Source: Cloacibacillus porcorum (GTDB lineage: Bacteria; Synergistota; Synergistia; Synergistales; Synergistaceae). From it: a DNA stretch of 64,000 nt. The position numbers and the translations under genes are program-made. Positions 51,176 to 63,957 of this stretch are shown here, piece after piece; positions within the stretch are counted from its first letter, which is position 1; every line of letters begins with the position of its first letter. The notes under the pieces were generated by a model that worked only from the letters and a program-made list of their open reading frames with translations, was not told where the DNA came from and did not search any database. The stretch lies in the NCBI RefSeq assembly GCF_001701045.1, contig NZ_CP016757.1, positions 1,605,501-1,669,500 on the forward strand, written 5' to 3'.

Positions 51176-54100
51176 CGACGGGCCGCGGTGGCATTCGCTT
51201 ATCAAGGGCACGGAGGCGCAGATAGAGGCGCTGACAAGCGATAAATACCTGACCGTGGTCAGCGCGGGCGCGGGTACCGGCAAGACGCAGACTCTGGCGC
51301 AGCGCTTCGCCTGGCTGCTTGCCTCCGACCCGGAGTGCGGCGTCGGTGAGGTGCTGGTGCTCACCTTCACCAAGAAGGCGGCGCGCGAGATGCAGGAGCG
51401 TATAAAGGGCACGCTTGAAAGGTGGTACGCGGAGTGTCCCGACGAGCTGGCCCACCTTAAAAGCAGGATCGAGGGCATCGACGACGCCTACATATCGACG
51501 ATCCATTCATTTGCGATGAAGATCATCCGCGAGTCGGGGCTTGCGCTTGACATCGACCCTACGGCCTCGATCATGCCCGCGCCAAAGGCCGACATCTGGT
51601 GGCGCGAGTTTGCCTCGATGCTATCCGCGGCCTCCGAAGAGAGGATACTGGCGGCGCTGCCGGCCGAGTGGCGCGCGCGCGCCTCGGAGCTCATGCGCGA
51701 GCCGGAGTTTATCGAAATGCTGAACGCCTTCGGCCCGGAGGCGGTGGCGGAGGCGGCCAAAAGCTGTTCGGAAAAGCTCTACTGCGCGGGGCAGAGCCCG
51801 GAATCTCTGTGGGAACATGACGATACGGAGCTGACAGCCTCAATAGAATCCCTCAAAGAGCTTAAAAAAGATATCTATGAACTCTGGTCGCGCGACGTTT
51901 TCCCAGCGATATTGTCGTCGCCCGAATTCAGCGGCGGCGGAAACAGGAAGCCGACGAAGGCTAAAGAGAAGCTCGCCCCATTCATCGATCGCTGGCTCGC
52001 CGCTCCGGCGGCTTCGGATGAGGCGCTCAGCCAGTTCTGTGGCGAGCTCTTTGAAAGCGTCCTCGTTCCGCTGTCGGGGGGGAAGATAAAAGATGCTATC
52101 AGCGAGGCGCTGGGCACAGGCCTCAAAGAATGGCGCGATGAGACGAAGGCTCTGCTGGCGCTTGCCGTCCCGCCGTCGGAAGGTGAGAAGCGGGTCAACG
52201 CCCTTCTCTGCCGCGTTTGTGCCGTAGGCTGGGCCTGCTGGGACGAGTTCCGCCGCCGTGAGAACCTGCTCTCCCTCTCCGACCTCATCTTTTACGCCTC
52301 CGAGGTGCTGAATTCATCCGCCGACTACAAAAGAAAATTCAAGCACATCATGGTCGACGAGTTTCAGGATACCGACCCCTTACAGGACGGCCTCATCGAG
52401 GCTCTTTGGGTGACGCCGGAGGCTGAGAGCGACTTTAATAATACGCTTTTTCTCGTCGGAGACCAGAAGCAGTCGATCTACCGCTTCCGCCACGCCGACC
52501 TTACCCTCTTCCGCGGCTATATAGAGCGCTGCCGCTGTCACGGCGCGGAAGGATACTGCAAATATGTTTCGCTTGACCAGAATTTCCGCACGGCGAGCGG
52601 ACTGCTGGAAAAATTTAACGGCCTCTTCGGCGAGCTGTGGGGCGGCGGTTCGGAGATCTTCTACGAGCCGCTGCTGCCGCCGCAGGACGAAGATATCCGC
52701 GAACGGCGCAACGCCTCCGTCGAGAGGCCGCAGCTTGAGCTGCTGTGCGCGGTATCCCCCTATGGCGACAGAGACGAAAAGATATTGATGCCGGAGCTGC
52801 GCCTGCGCCTCTACAGCGAACTGGGGCGCAGGATGGCGCGAATGCGCGAGGAGGGGCGGCTGATATGGGATAAGGGGCGGGGAGAATTTCGTCCCGTAAG
52901 GTGGCGTGACTTCGCCGTGCTGGTACCGGCACGCACCGAATACTCAATGATCGAAAGGGCCTTCGAACGGCTTGGCCTTCCCTATCTGCTCTCAACGAAT
53001 AAAAATTATTTCGCGCGCGGCGAGATCGGCGACCTCGTAAACCTTATCTCGCTGCTCGCCGAGCCTGAAAATCCCCTCTTCCTTGGAGGCTGGCTGGCAT
53101 CGCCCTTCAGCGGGGTATCTATCGAAGAGGCGGAACGGATGCTGGCGGCGGCGCTGGAGAGCAGAGAGAGCCGAAAGGCGCTGCCTCTCGCGGAGGTCGT
53201 CCGCCGCGAGCACCCGGAGCTATGCGCGCGCCTGGAGCACCTTCGCCGGACGGCGCTTCTCTCAGGAGTATCCGCCGTGATCCTCGAAATACTGCGGGAA
53301 CCCTCGTTCCTGGAAAACTACGGCGGTCTGCGGCGGCGGCGCGTGAACGCCAATATCATCTATCTCGCCCAGCTTGCGGAGGAGTACGAACGCTCGCAGG
53401 GGAAATCGCTGAAGGGCTGCGCGGAATACCTGCTCTCTGCGGCCTCCTCCGAGGGCGCGAAGGAGGAGCCGGACGCCGCCGACGAGGATACGGATGCCAT
53501 CCAGGTGATGACGATACACGCCTCCAAGGGACTCGAATTTCCCGTTGTGGCGCTGATATATGCCGATAAGAGAGGGCCGCGGAGCTCCGCGCTCCAGGTG
53601 TCGAAAAGGTACGGCGTCATCGCGAAAGAGACGCCAGATTTTCTTCTTCATGAGGAGCCGGGCGGAAAGAATATCTCCGCGATGTGGGAGATGAAAGAGG
53701 AATCGGAGGCCGAGTCGGCGGAGCGCGACCGGCTTTGGTACGTCGGCTTCACACGCGCGCAGGACCGGCTGATCCTCTGTGCGGCCTATCAGGAGTCAAA
53801 GGCCGACGCGGAGGGAGGTAAAAGTCCCACACTGCTGAGCCGGACGGCCGGCGTTCTGCCGCCGGAGGATATCTCCCATATAACGGAGGAGCCGGAGGAG
53901 CTGCCGAAGTACGCGCCTTACGAAGCAAAGGCGCAGACAGAGGGGATGGCACTGAAGATCGTGAGCCCCGCCAAGCTCGGGCGTATATCGGCCTCGGCCT
54001 ATGCGCTGATCTCCTGGTGCCCTGCGGCCTACCGCACCGTATACCGCCAGGGCCGGACTGTAAGCTGGACTGTAAAGGGCGGCGAGGGGGGCGGCTCAGA

Positions 54101-54755
54101 CTTTGGTTCGCTGACGCACTGGCTGCTGGCGCGCTGGGACTTCCGCGCCGAGAGCCTCGTCCGCTGGCTGCCCTTCAGCCGCGAGGGGCAGGGTTACGAG
54201 GCTGTTATGCGCCGTCTGCCGGTCGAACTCAGAGATGAATTTGCCTCCGGCGCGAAACGACGCGAGATACGCGAGCTTTTGCAGAGATACGCGCAGAGTG
54301 AAGAGTGCTCTCTGTTCGCTGAACTTGCCTCGGCGGAGAGCCCTGTCAAGCTCTTCCGGGAGATGCCCTTCCGCGTGCCGGACCGTGGCACCGTCCTCGT
54401 CGGCGCGACGGACCTATTCTGGCGCGACGATTCGGGGCTGCATCTGCGCGACTGGAAGAGCTCGTCAGAGGAATACGCTCCCTCATATTATTATGAGCGG
54501 CAGCTGGAATTCTACGCCTACGCGCTGCACCGCTTTTTTGAGCCGCGCGGCGGCGTCATTCCCATTGATTCCGCGGTCATATACCTGCGCTCGCAGGATA
54601 ATGAGAGAAAGATACGCCTCTACGGGGCGGAGGACTTTAAAGCGGTCGGCGGTCTGATCGAGGCGGCGGCAATCGAAGCTCTTTCCGGCAATTTTGTGGG
54701 TAAAAAGGAGCGCTGCGCCGCCTGTCCGTGGCGAACTGACTGCGAGGCCCGTTAA
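51168..54755 (+). CDS. addA: AddA-like UvrD-family helicase-nuclease
   Basis: A 1,195-residue SF1 helicase with C-terminal nuclease. Motif I is VVSAGAGTGKTQTLAQRF (around 30-47), Ia VLTFTKKAAREMQERIK, II HIMVDEFQDTDPLQ, III FLVGDQKQSIYRFRHAD, V/VI VMTIHASKGLEFPVVAL and WYVGFTRAQDRLILC. The nuclease site is VGATDLFWRDDSGLHLRDWKSS (DWK around 1095). Domain order and length fit AddA of AddAB. It translocates on the 3'-ended strand and cuts DNA ends together with AddB. Confidence 0.9.
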   Translation: MSSDGPRWHSLIKGTEAQIEALTSDKYLTVVSAGAGTGKTQTLAQRFAWLLASDPECGVGEVLVLTFTKKAAREMQERIKGTLERWYAECPDELAHLKSRIEGIDDAYISTIHSFAMKIIRESGLALDIDPTASIMPAPKADIWWREFASMLSAASEERILAALPAEWRARASELMREPEFIEMLNAFGPEAVAEAAKSCSEKLYCAGQSPESLWEHDDTELTASIESLKELKKDIYELWSRDVFPAILSSPEFSGGGNRKPTKAKEKLAPFIDRWLAAPAASDEALSQFCGELFESVLVPLSGGKIKDAISEALGTGLKEWRDETKALLALAVPPSEGEKRVNALLCRVCAVGWACWDEFRRRENLLSLSDLIFYASEVLNSSADYKRKFKHIMVDEFQDTDPLQDGLIEALWVTPEAESDFNNTLFLVGDQKQSIYRFRHADLTLFRGYIERCRCHGAEGYCKYVSLDQNFRTASGLLEKFNGLFGELWGGGSEIFYEPLLPPQDEDIRERRNASVERPQLELLCAVSPYGDRDEKILMPELRLRLYSELGRRMARMREEGRLIWDKGRGEFRPVRWRDFAVLVPARTEYSMIERAFERLGLPYLLSTNKNYFARGEIGDLVNLISLLAEPENPLFLGGWLASPFSGVSIEEAERMLAAALESRESRKALPLAEVVRREHPELCARLEHLRRTALLSGVSAVILEILREPSFLENYGGLRRRRVNANIIYLAQLAEEYERSQGKSLKGCAEYLLSAASSEGAKEEPDAADEDTDAIQVMTIHASKGLEFPVVALIYADKRGPRSSALQVSKRYGVIAKETPDFLLHEEPGGKNISAMWEMKEESEAESAERDRLWYVGFTRAQDRLILCAAYQESKADAEGGKSPTLLSRTAGVLPPEDISHITEEPEELPKYAPYEAKAQTEGMALKIVSPAKLGRISASAYALISWCPAAYRTVYRQGRTVSWTVKGGEGGGSDFGSLTHWLLARWDFRAESLVRWLPFSREGQGYEAVMRRLPVELRDEFASGAKRREIRELLQRYAQSEECSLFAELASAESPVKLFREMPFRVPDRGTVLVGATDLFWRDDSGLHLRDWKSSSEEYAPSYYYERQLEFYAYALHRFFEPRGGVIPIDSAVIYLRSQDNERKIRLYGAEDFKAVGGLIEAAAIEALSGNFVGKKERCAACPWRTDCEAR

Positions 54756-54825
54756 AGATTCCCGTAAAGCTATTTTTATTCAAAAAGACAAAATTATAAA
54801 ATCAAATAGGCTATTATACTTAGGG

Positions 54826-54855
54826 GGACCGGAAAGTTCAGTTCCGGTCCTTTTT
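54826..54855 (+). terminator. Intrinsic terminator after the AddAB-like operon
   Basis: GGACCGGAA (54826-54834) pairs exactly with TTCCGGTCC (54842-54850), followed by TTTTT. Confidence 0.92.
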
Positions 54856-55108
54856 ACGGTTTAATTTTTCGATTCAGAGGGCTTAGAGGTTAGCTTTTGA
54901 AAAGCATTTGGGTAAAAAAAGTCGAAATTTAGGCTTATTTTACGAGAAATGTTAGGTACGTTATGACATTAGGCCTATGAAATATCCTCCCTGTTGAACT
55001 TTAACAGTTGTTTATTTTTACATACTTTTTTCGATAAAAAAGCTCTTAAAAATAATAAAAAGCCATTTTATGAAAAGTTTCATGATATTTTATGGTAATG
55101 TGTGAAAA
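54856..55108. other. AT-rich intergenic segment upstream of the V-ATPase operon
   Basis: About 250 nt, much richer in A and T than the flanks, with no gene seen. It contains small palindromes: CTGTT-gaacttt-AACAG and ATGAAA-ag-TTTCAT. TTAGGCTTAT / TTAGGCCTAT occurs as a near direct repeat. It may act as an UP-type or regulator-binding region. Confidence 0.4.
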
Positions 55109-55137
55109 TTGACGCAATTTAGAGATGCGGTTAAAAT
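55109..55137 (+). promoter_or_regulatory. sigma70-type promoter of the V-ATPase operon
   Basis: TTGACG (55109-55114), 17-nt spacer, TAAAAT (55132-55137). A near-palindrome ATGGGTGACCCTAT lies in the early leader (around 55151-55164), a candidate operator. Confidence 0.8.
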
Positions 55138-55188
55138 CTTATGGTGTATTATGGGTGACCCTATGATTATGGAGGGGAGGTGATCTTA

Positions 55189-55501
55189 TTGGCAGAGAAT
55201 CTGGCACAGGAGATCAGAGATCAGGAGGCTATCGCGAAGAGCATTGTTTCAAACGCCAAAGCCGAGGCTGCTAAGATATTGGCGGCGGCGACGGCGGATG
55301 CGGAGCAGTCTGTCAAAAGCACAAAACAGCAGTGTCACAGACAATGGCGCGAACGAGTTGCCGCCGCAGAAAAAGAGGCCGAGGCCAAAGCGCAGGAGAT
55401 AACTGCGAAGGGCGAGGCCGACGCGAAGTCATTCTACGAAAAAAAGAAGAACGAAACAGACGGAGTTGCAAATTGGCTGGTTAGAGAGGTGATGGCGGCT
55501 T

Positions 55502-55524
<23 letters not shown>
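55189..55524 (+). CDS. V-type ATPase peripheral-stalk subunit (H/NtpF-like)
   Basis: A 111-residue, highly charged and almost wholly helical protein (IVSNAKAEAAKILAAATADAEQSVKSTKQQ, KEAEAKAQEITAKGEAD), as in the AhaH/NtpF stalk subunit that pairs with subunit E. The start is TTG 55189 with GGAGG 8 nt upstream; the GTG at 55180 overlaps that site. First gene of the operon; overlaps subunit I by 23 nt. The reading of its role depends mainly on position and coiled-coil character. Confidence 0.8.
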
Positions 55525-58065
<2,541 letters not shown>

Positions 58066-58085
58066 TTGAAGAAGACCGGAATGCC

Positions 58086-58670
58086 ATGTCTTTAGCCCAG
58101 ATTACAGAAAAAATCAGGAACGACGCTCAGAAAGAGGCTGATGAGATTCTCTCAAAGGCTAAAGCACAAGCGGATTTCATCACCCAGAAGGCCGGACAGG
58201 AATGCGATGAAATAAAGGCGGGTTTCGACGCCCGTTTTGAAGCTGAGCGTCCCGAGATAATGAAGCGCAGGGAGATAGTGGCCAATCTTGACGTTGAGAA
58301 GATGATGCTGCGCGCCAAGAGAGATCTTATCGAAGACGTCTACCGCGGCGGGCTCGCCAAAATGGCGGAGCTCCCGAAGGACGAATATCTTAACTTCTGC
58401 GCCAGCCTCCTTGACGAAGCCGTCAGCTCGCGCGACGAGAAGGTGACGGTAGGCGCCGGGGAGAAATACATTGACCGTGAGTGGCTCGCCGCCTACAACG
58501 GCGAACATGGTTCGAATCTCGAACTCTCCGAGGAAAGGGCCGATATCGCAGGCGGATTCATCCTCGTAAGGGGACGGACGAGCATAGACTGCTCATGGGA
58601 TATGCTTATTAAGGTTTTACAGGAAAAACAGGAATCCGACGTTGTAAAGCGTTTGTTCCCGTCAGAATAA
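58086..58670 (+). CDS. atpE: V-type ATPase subunit E
   Basis: A 194-residue peripheral-stalk protein. The N-terminal half is a long charged helix (EKIRNDAQKEADEILSKAKAQADFI) and the C-terminal globular part carries GGFILVRGRTSIDCSWD, the usual subunit E ending. ATG 58086 gives MSLAQITEKIR; longer frames overlap the NtpK gene and lack similarity. It pairs with the H-type subunit to form the stator. Confidence 0.92.
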   Translation: MSLAQITEKIRNDAQKEADEILSKAKAQADFITQKAGQECDEIKAGFDARFEAERPEIMKRREIVANLDVEKMMLRAKRDLIEDVYRGGLAKMAELPKDEYLNFCASLLDEAVSSRDEKVTVGAGEKYIDREWLAAYNGEHGSNLELSEERADIAGGFILVRGRTSIDCSWDMLIKVLQEKQESDVVKRLFPSE

Positions 58671-58686
58671 TGAAGGAGGTGGTCTG

Positions 58687-59703
58687 ATGTCACGTAAGGA
58701 GGCTTATGGTTACGCTGTAGCGCGAATACGCGCTATGGAGCAGCGCCTTCTTGATGCTGCGGCCTTCGCAAGGCTGCTGGATGCCGAAGACACGGCCTCC
58801 GTCCTCAAAATTCTTGGGGAGACATCTTACGCGTCTGTACTGACATCAGTCTCCGGCGAGAGCGGTTTTGACAAGGTTCTGGAGACCGCCCTCCACGATA
58901 CATACGAGGAGATCAGCTCCTTTGTTCCCGATAAGGAACTGATAAGCCTGCTTCGCCTGCAGTATGACTTCAGCAATGTCAAGGTGATGCTGAAGAGCCT
59001 CTTCAACGCGAGGAGCGGCGGCAAAAAGAGATGGGACCTACTCACCTCGCTTGCCTCCTATCCCGTCGACAGGCTCATTTCAGACGCGGAAGCCGAGGAA
59101 TACCAGCTTCTGCCCTTTGGTCTCAACACCCTCTATCCCAGGTGCATCTCGGTATGGGAACAGAGCAGGGATGTGCTTGAGGCGGAGAGGCTCCTTGACC
59201 GCCAGATGTTCGAGGTAATGCTGAAAGAGGCGAAGTCGCTGGGTATGCCGGAGATACTTGACTGGGTACGCACGAGGATCGACGGAGAGAACATCCGTTC
59301 GCTCCTGCGTCTCAAGAGGTTTGGCTTTGACGCGGCGCGCGCGCTGCCGTTCATGCACGAGGGCGGAAAAATTGATCTGAACATCCTCGTGCCGATGATA
59401 TCCGAACCTTTCGAGACCTGGAGCCGGATGATCGACTTTACGGACCTATCGCCGCTGCTCGGTCAGGTGGACAGTGCGGCAGGATTTGCCGAGATAATAA
59501 TGGATATCGAGAGAGCGCTCGACGACTTCTATCTCGATTCCATCGCAAAAAGCAAGTACAGCCCCGACGCCCCCGGCAATGTCATTGCCTACCTGTGGGC
59601 GAAGGAGCTTGAGGTAAAAAATATTCGGATGATCTTTGTCTCAAAGTCCAACAGACAGGACAAAGACCAGGTAAGGAGGCTCCTGCGCCATGTCTACGTC
59701 TAA
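58687..59703 (+). CDS. atpC: V-type ATPase subunit C (d-subunit homologue)
   Basis: A 338-residue mostly helical protein of the AtpC/NtpC family, which sits on top of the K ring and joins it to the central stalk. YAVARIRAMEQRLLDAAAFARLLDAEDTASVLKIL at the N-terminus and YLWAKELEVKNIRMIFVSKSNRQDKDQVRRLLRHVYV at the end are the family's conserved boundaries. AAGGAGG precedes the ATG. It overlaps subunit F by 14 nt. Confidence 0.94.
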   Translation: MSRKEAYGYAVARIRAMEQRLLDAAAFARLLDAEDTASVLKILGETSYASVLTSVSGESGFDKVLETALHDTYEEISSFVPDKELISLLRLQYDFSNVKVMLKSLFNARSGGKKRWDLLTSLASYPVDRLISDAEAEEYQLLPFGLNTLYPRCISVWEQSRDVLEAERLLDRQMFEVMLKEAKSLGMPEILDWVRTRIDGENIRSLLRLKRFGFDAARALPFMHEGGKIDLNILVPMISEPFETWSRMIDFTDLSPLLGQVDSAAGFAEIIMDIERALDDFYLDSIAKSKYSPDAPGNVIAYLWAKELEVKNIRMIFVSKSNRQDKDQVRRLLRHVYV

Positions 59704-60031
59704 TCAGAGAGCGCCAATGGCCGCCGTCGGCAGTTATGAAAGCATACTGCCCTTCAAGGCTATCGGTTTGGACGTGGTAGTTCTCACGGAAGAGAACAGC
59801 GAGAGCATCGCTCCGGTCCTTCATAAATACTCGCGTTCGGGCTACGCCGTGCTGTTTCTTGAAGAGGAACTCTTCGTGAAATACAGGGATACCGTGGACG
59901 AGATAAACGAATATACAGACCTTAGCATTATACCCGTACCAAACCAGAAGGGATCCATGGGAATTGGTCTTGATTCAATACGCCGCAACGTCGAACGCGC
60001 GGTCGGCATGGATATATTTGGTGAGAAATGA
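59690..60031 (+). CDS. atpF: V-type ATPase subunit F (NtpG-like)
   Basis: A 113-residue central-stalk protein. AAVGSYESILPFKAIGLDVVVLTEE and GYAVLFLEEELF, followed by SIIPVPNQKGSMGIGLDSIRRNVERAVGMDI, match subunit F. The GSxxxGxxxIRRxVERAVG ending is diagnostic. It binds subunit D in the rotor shaft. AAGGAGG lies inside the end of the C gene, supporting coupled translation. Confidence 0.94.
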   Translation: MSTSNQRAPMAAVGSYESILPFKAIGLDVVVLTEENSESIAPVLHKYSRSGYAVLFLEEELFVKYRDTVDEINEYTDLSIIPVPNQKGSMGIGLDSIRRNVERAVGMDIFGEK

Positions 60032-60054
60032 TGATAATGATGGAGGCGATGTAA

Positions 60055-61854
60055 TTGACCACACCCAACGCCGTTACTGGGTACATCGAAAAGATATCCG
60101 GCCCGCTTGTAATTGCAGGCGGCATGGCTGGCGCCTGTATGTTCGATGTCGTTAAAGTTGGCAGCGCGGGCCTTGTCGGCGAGATAATAGAACTCAAGGA
60201 AGACAAGGCGTCCGTTCAGGTCTATGAGGAAACATCCGGGCTGGCTCCGGGAGAACCCGTCGTCAGCACCGGCGAGCCGCTCAGCGTTGAGCTTGCGCCG
60301 GGACTCATAGAGGAATTCTTCGACGGGATACAGCGTCCCCTCGAAGCGATAGAACAAAAGGCTGAGAGCCCCTATATCCTTAGAGGCATCAGCGTTCCCG
60401 CTGTGAGCCGCACCCGCAAGTGGCCCTTTGAGCCCTGGCTCAAAGAGGGCGACGAAGTCGGCCCTGGGGACTTCATCGGCTCCGTTAAGGAGACGGTGCT
60501 TGTCGAGCACAAGATAATGGTCCCGCACCGCGTCAGCGGCAAGATAAAAGAGATAAAGAGCGGTGAGTTTACCGTCGACGAGACGATAGCGGTCGTAGTG
60601 GACGCCAAGGGCAGGGAACATGAGCTCAAGCTGCTCCAGCGCTGGCCCGTCCGCAGCCCGCGTCCTGTCGTCAAGCGCCTTCCGCCGGAGGTCCCCCTTA
60701 CGACCGGACAGCGCGTCGTAGACACCTTCTTCCCGATCGCGCGCGGCGGCACCGCCTGCGTCCCCGGACCCTTCGGTTCCGGAAAGACGGTCATCCAGCA
60801 CCAGCTCGCGAAGTGGGCCGACGCTGAAATAGTCGTCTATATCGGCTGCGGCGAGCGCGGGAACGAGATGACCGACGTTCTTCTCGAATTCCCGGAACTT
60901 GAAGACCCCCGTTCGGGACAGCCGCTTATGAAGAGGACGCTGCTTATCGCAAATACCTCAAATATGCCTGTCGCCGCCCGTGAGGCCTCTATCTATACCG
61001 GCATCACGATCGCGGAGTATTTCCGCGACATGGGTTATTCCGTGGCCCTTATGGCCGACTCCACCTCACGCTGGGCCGAGGCTCTTCGCGAGATGTCCGG
61101 ACGCCTTGAGGAAATGCCCGGTGAAGAGGGATACCCCGCTTACCTCGGTACGCGTCTTGCCTCCTTCTACGAAAGGGCCGGACGTGCGATCTGCTTCGGC
61201 AAAGACGGCCGCGAGGGCGCGGTCTCCGTCATCGGAGCCGTTTCGCCTCCCGGCGGCGACCTTTCCGAGCCGGTAACTCAGAACACCCTCCGCGTCACCA
61301 AGGTCTTCTGGGGCCTTGACGCGCAGCTCGCCTACCAGCGCCACTTCCCGGCGATCAACTGGCTCAACAGCTACTCGCTCTACGCGCAGAAGCTCGGCGA
61401 ATACTGGGACGGCTTCTACGACGGAGAGTGGAGCGTCTACCGCACAGAGGCGATGGCCCTGCTCGAAGACGAAGACAAGCTCAAAGAGATAGTCCGTCTC
61501 GTCGGCGTCGACGCCCTCTCAAAAGAGGAGCGCATGGTGCTCGAAACCTCTAAGTCGATTCGTGAGGACTTCCTCCACCAGAACTCCTTCCACGAGATAG
61601 ACACCTACGCGTCGATGGACAAGCAGTTCAAGATGCTGCGCAACATCCTCACCTTCCATCAGCTTGGAATGCAGGTGCTGACGCGCGGCGGTTCGCTGCG
61701 TACCGTCATCGAGCTTCCGATACGCGACGAGATCGCGCGTATGCGTTATGTGGAAGAGACGGATATCGCGAAACTCGACGAACTTGAGACAAAGATAAAA
61801 GCCGAACTTGGCAAACTGCTTGCAATGGGAGGTGAGCACGATGAGGTTGCCTGA
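60055..61854 (+). CDS. atpA: V-type ATPase catalytic subunit A
   Basis: A 599-residue catalytic subunit from TTG 60055 (GGAGG 8-10 nt upstream). The P-loop is [13 protein letters not shown]. The non-homologous insert typical of A subunits is present (around 115-190, with [19 protein letters not shown] at its end). [21 protein letters not shown] and [31 protein letters not shown] are the standard catalytic blocks. It hydrolyses or makes ATP together with subunit B. Confidence 0.97.
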   Translation: MTTPNAVTGYIEKISGPLVIAGGMAGACMFDVVKVGSAGLVGEIIELKEDKASVQVYEETSGLAPGEPVVSTGEPLSVELAPGLIEEFFDGIQRPLEAIEQKAESPYILRGISVPAVSRTRKWPFEPWLKEGDEVGPGDFIGSVKETVLVEHKIMVPHRVSGKIKEIKSGEFTVDETIAVVVDAKGREHELKLLQRWPVRSPRPVVKRLPPEVPLTTGQRVVDTFFPIARGGTACVPGPFGSGKTVIQHQLAKWADAEIVVYIGCGERGNEMTDVLLEFPELEDPRSGQPLMKRTLLIANTSNMPVAAREASIYTGITIAEYFRDMGYSVALMADSTSRWAEALREMSGRLEEMPGEEGYPAYLGTRLASFYERAGRAICFGKDGREGAVSVIGAVSPPGGDLSEPVTQNTLRVTKVFWGLDAQLAYQRHFPAINWLNSYSLYAQKLGEYWDGFYDGEWSVYRTEAMALLEDEDKLKEIVRLVGVDALSKEERMVLETSKSIREDFLHQNSFHEIDTYASMDKQFKMLRNILTFHQLGMQVLTRGGSLRTVIELPIRDEIARMRYVEETDIAKLDELETKIKAELGKLLAMGGEHDEVA

Positions 61855-63259
61855 GAAATATAGAACCATATCCAACCTTTCGGGCCCGCTTATGATGGTC
61901 AACAAGGTGCAGGATGTAAGCTATGACGAACTTGCCGAGATCACCCTTGGGGACGGGGAACACCGCCGCGGACGCGTGCTCGAAATAGACCAGGACAGAG
62001 CCCTTGTCCAGGTCTACGAGGGAAGCAGCGGCATCGACGTCAATTCGACGGAGATCCGCTTCCTCGGAGACGTCCTTAAACTTCCCGTCTCGAAAGACAT
62101 GCTCGGGCGTATATTCAACGGACGCGGAGACCCCATCGACGGCGGCGCCGCGATCATTCCCGAGGCCTATCTCGACGTAAACGGAAACCCGATGAACCCC
62201 TTCTCGCGTGACTTCCCCTCGGAATTCATTCAGACGGGAGTCTCGACGATAGACGGTATGAACCCGCTCGTCCGCGGACAGAAGCTGCCCATATTCTCGG
62301 GAAGCGGTATGCCGCACAACAAAATGGCGGCGCAGATCGCGCGCCAGGCGACGGTTATCAGCGGACACTCTGACTTCGCCGTCGTCTTCGCCGCGATGGG
62401 TATCACCTTTGAAGAGGCCTCCTTCTTCATGGAGGACTTCCGTAAGACCGGCGCCCTCGAGCGTACAGTTATGTACGTCAACCTTGCGGACGACCCCGCG
62501 ATCGAGCGTATCTCCACGCCGCGTCTCGCGCTGACCGCCGCGGAGTACCTCGCCTTTGAAAAGGGAATGCACGTCCTCGTCATCCTCACCGACCTTACGA
62601 ACTACTGCGAAGCTCTGCGAGAGATCTCGGCGGCGCGTAAGGAAGTCCCCGGACGCCGCGGTTATCCCGGATACCTCTACACGGACCTTGCGACCATGTA
62701 CGAGCGCGCCGGACGCCTTCGCGGCAAAAAGGGCTCGATCACGCAGATACCGATCCTCACGATGCCCGAAGACGACAAGACCCACCCGATCCCCGACCTT
62801 ACGGGATACATAACGGAGGGGCAGATTATACTTGCGCGTACTCTGCACCGCAAGGGTATCTATCCGCCGGTCGACGTCATGCCTTCGCTTTCGCGTCTTA
62901 AGGACAAGGGAATCGGCAAGGGCAAGACGCGCGAGGACCACGCGGACCTCATGAACCAGCTTTTCGCCGCCTACTCGCGCGGTAAAGAGGCCAAAGAACT
63001 TGCCGTCATCCTCGGCGAAGGCGCGCTCTCCGAAGAGGACAAGGCCTTCGCTAAGTTCGCCGACCAGTTTGAAGACCGCTATGTGCGTCAGGGTGAATAT
63101 GAGAACCGTACCATCGAAGATACGCTGCTGCTCGGCTGGGAGCTTCTCACCATCGTTCCCGTCCGCGAATTGAAGCGTGTGAGAGACGAATACATAGAGA
63201 AATACCTGAAGCCGCTCGTCGCCGCGCAAGAGGATCTCGAACAGCTGGCAAAGCCGTAG
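61841..63259 (+). CDS. atpB: V-type ATPase regulatory subunit B
   Basis: A 472-residue non-catalytic nucleotide-binding subunit. The P-loop region is altered, as expected for B subunits: [23 protein letters not shown]. Other blocks: [71 protein letters not shown], and the C-terminal [21 protein letters not shown] 61841 has GGAGGTG upstream within the A gene (14-nt overlap). Confidence 0.97.
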   Translation: MRLPEKYRTISNLSGPLMMVNKVQDVSYDELAEITLGDGEHRRGRVLEIDQDRALVQVYEGSSGIDVNSTEIRFLGDVLKLPVSKDMLGRIFNGRGDPIDGGAAIIPEAYLDVNGNPMNPFSRDFPSEFIQTGVSTIDGMNPLVRGQKLPIFSGSGMPHNKMAAQIARQATVISGHSDFAVVFAAMGITFEEASFFMEDFRKTGALERTVMYVNLADDPAIERISTPRLALTAAEYLAFEKGMHVLVILTDLTNYCEALREISAARKEVPGRRGYPGYLYTDLATMYERAGRLRGKKGSITQIPILTMPEDDKTHPIPDLTGYITEGQIILARTLHRKGIYPPVDVMPSLSRLKDKGIGKGKTREDHADLMNQLFAAYSRGKEAKELAVILGEGALSEEDKAFAKFADQFEDRYVRQGEYENRTIEDTLLLGWELLTIVPVRELKRVRDEYIEKYLKPLVAAQEDLEQLAKP

Positions 63260-63275
63260 GAAGGGGTGACCTCTG

Positions 63276-63902
63276 ATGGCAAAGGCGCTTAATGTCAACC
63301 CCAATAGAATGGAGCTCTCGAGGCTCAAAAGGCTGCTCGTCGTCGCCAAGAGGGGACACAAGCTGCTCAAGGACAAGCAGGACGCCCTCGTAAAGGAATT
63401 CCTTGTCCGCGCGCGAGCCGTCTACGAGCTGCGCCAAGAGGTAGAGAGAGAGCTCAACGACTGCTACGGAGGCTTTCTCATGGCCCGCGCGCAGACGCTG
63501 CCGCAGATGCTGGAACAGACGCTGATGGCCGCCGGCGGCGACCTTCGGGTCGAGGTCGAGTACAAAAACGTGATGAGCGTACGCGTTCCGGAATATGTGC
63601 TTCCCGAACAGCGCGCCGAGCTTGGCTACGGCCTCGCGACATCGCCGGGCAGCCTCGACGTGGCACTTGAGAAGTTCCTCAAAGTGATGCCGAAGCTCGT
63701 CCACCTTGCGGCGGAGGAGAAGGCGGTGCGCTCGATGGCCCTCGAGATCGAGAGGACACGGCGCAGGGTCAACGCCCTGGAGCACGTCATGATCCCCTCC
63801 TACACCGAGGCGATCCGCTCCATCTCCATGAAGCTCGAAGAGATGGAACGCTCGACGCTGAGCAGGCTGATGGTCATCAAGGAGATTGTCAGGAACCACT
63901 AA
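63276..63902 (+). CDS. atpD: V-type ATPase central-stalk subunit D
   Basis: A 208-residue rotor-shaft protein. LNVNPNRMELSRLKRLLVVAKRGHKLLKDKQDALVKEF at the N-terminus and TRRRVNALEHVMIPSYTEAIRSISMKLEEMERSTLSRLMVIKE at the C-terminus are the two long helices forming the left-handed coiled coil of subunit D. Last gene of the operon; GAAGGGG lies upstream of the ATG. Confidence 0.96.
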   Translation: MAKALNVNPNRMELSRLKRLLVVAKRGHKLLKDKQDALVKEFLVRARAVYELRQEVERELNDCYGGFLMARAQTLPQMLEQTLMAAGGDLRVEVEYKNVMSVRVPEYVLPEQRAELGYGLATSPGSLDVALEKFLKVMPKLVHLAAEEKAVRSMALEIERTRRRVNALEHVMIPSYTEAIRSISMKLEEMERSTLSRLMVIKEIVRNH

Positions 63903-63929
63903 CGGCCTTCTGACAAAAGATAAAATGCG

Positions 63930-63957
63930 GTGCGTCCATTGGACGCACTGTTTTTTA
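63930..63957 (+). terminator. Intrinsic terminator of the V-ATPase operon
   Basis: GTGCGTCC (63930-63937) pairs exactly with GGACGCAC (63941-63948) around a 3-nt loop, followed by TGTTTTTTA. Confidence 0.92.
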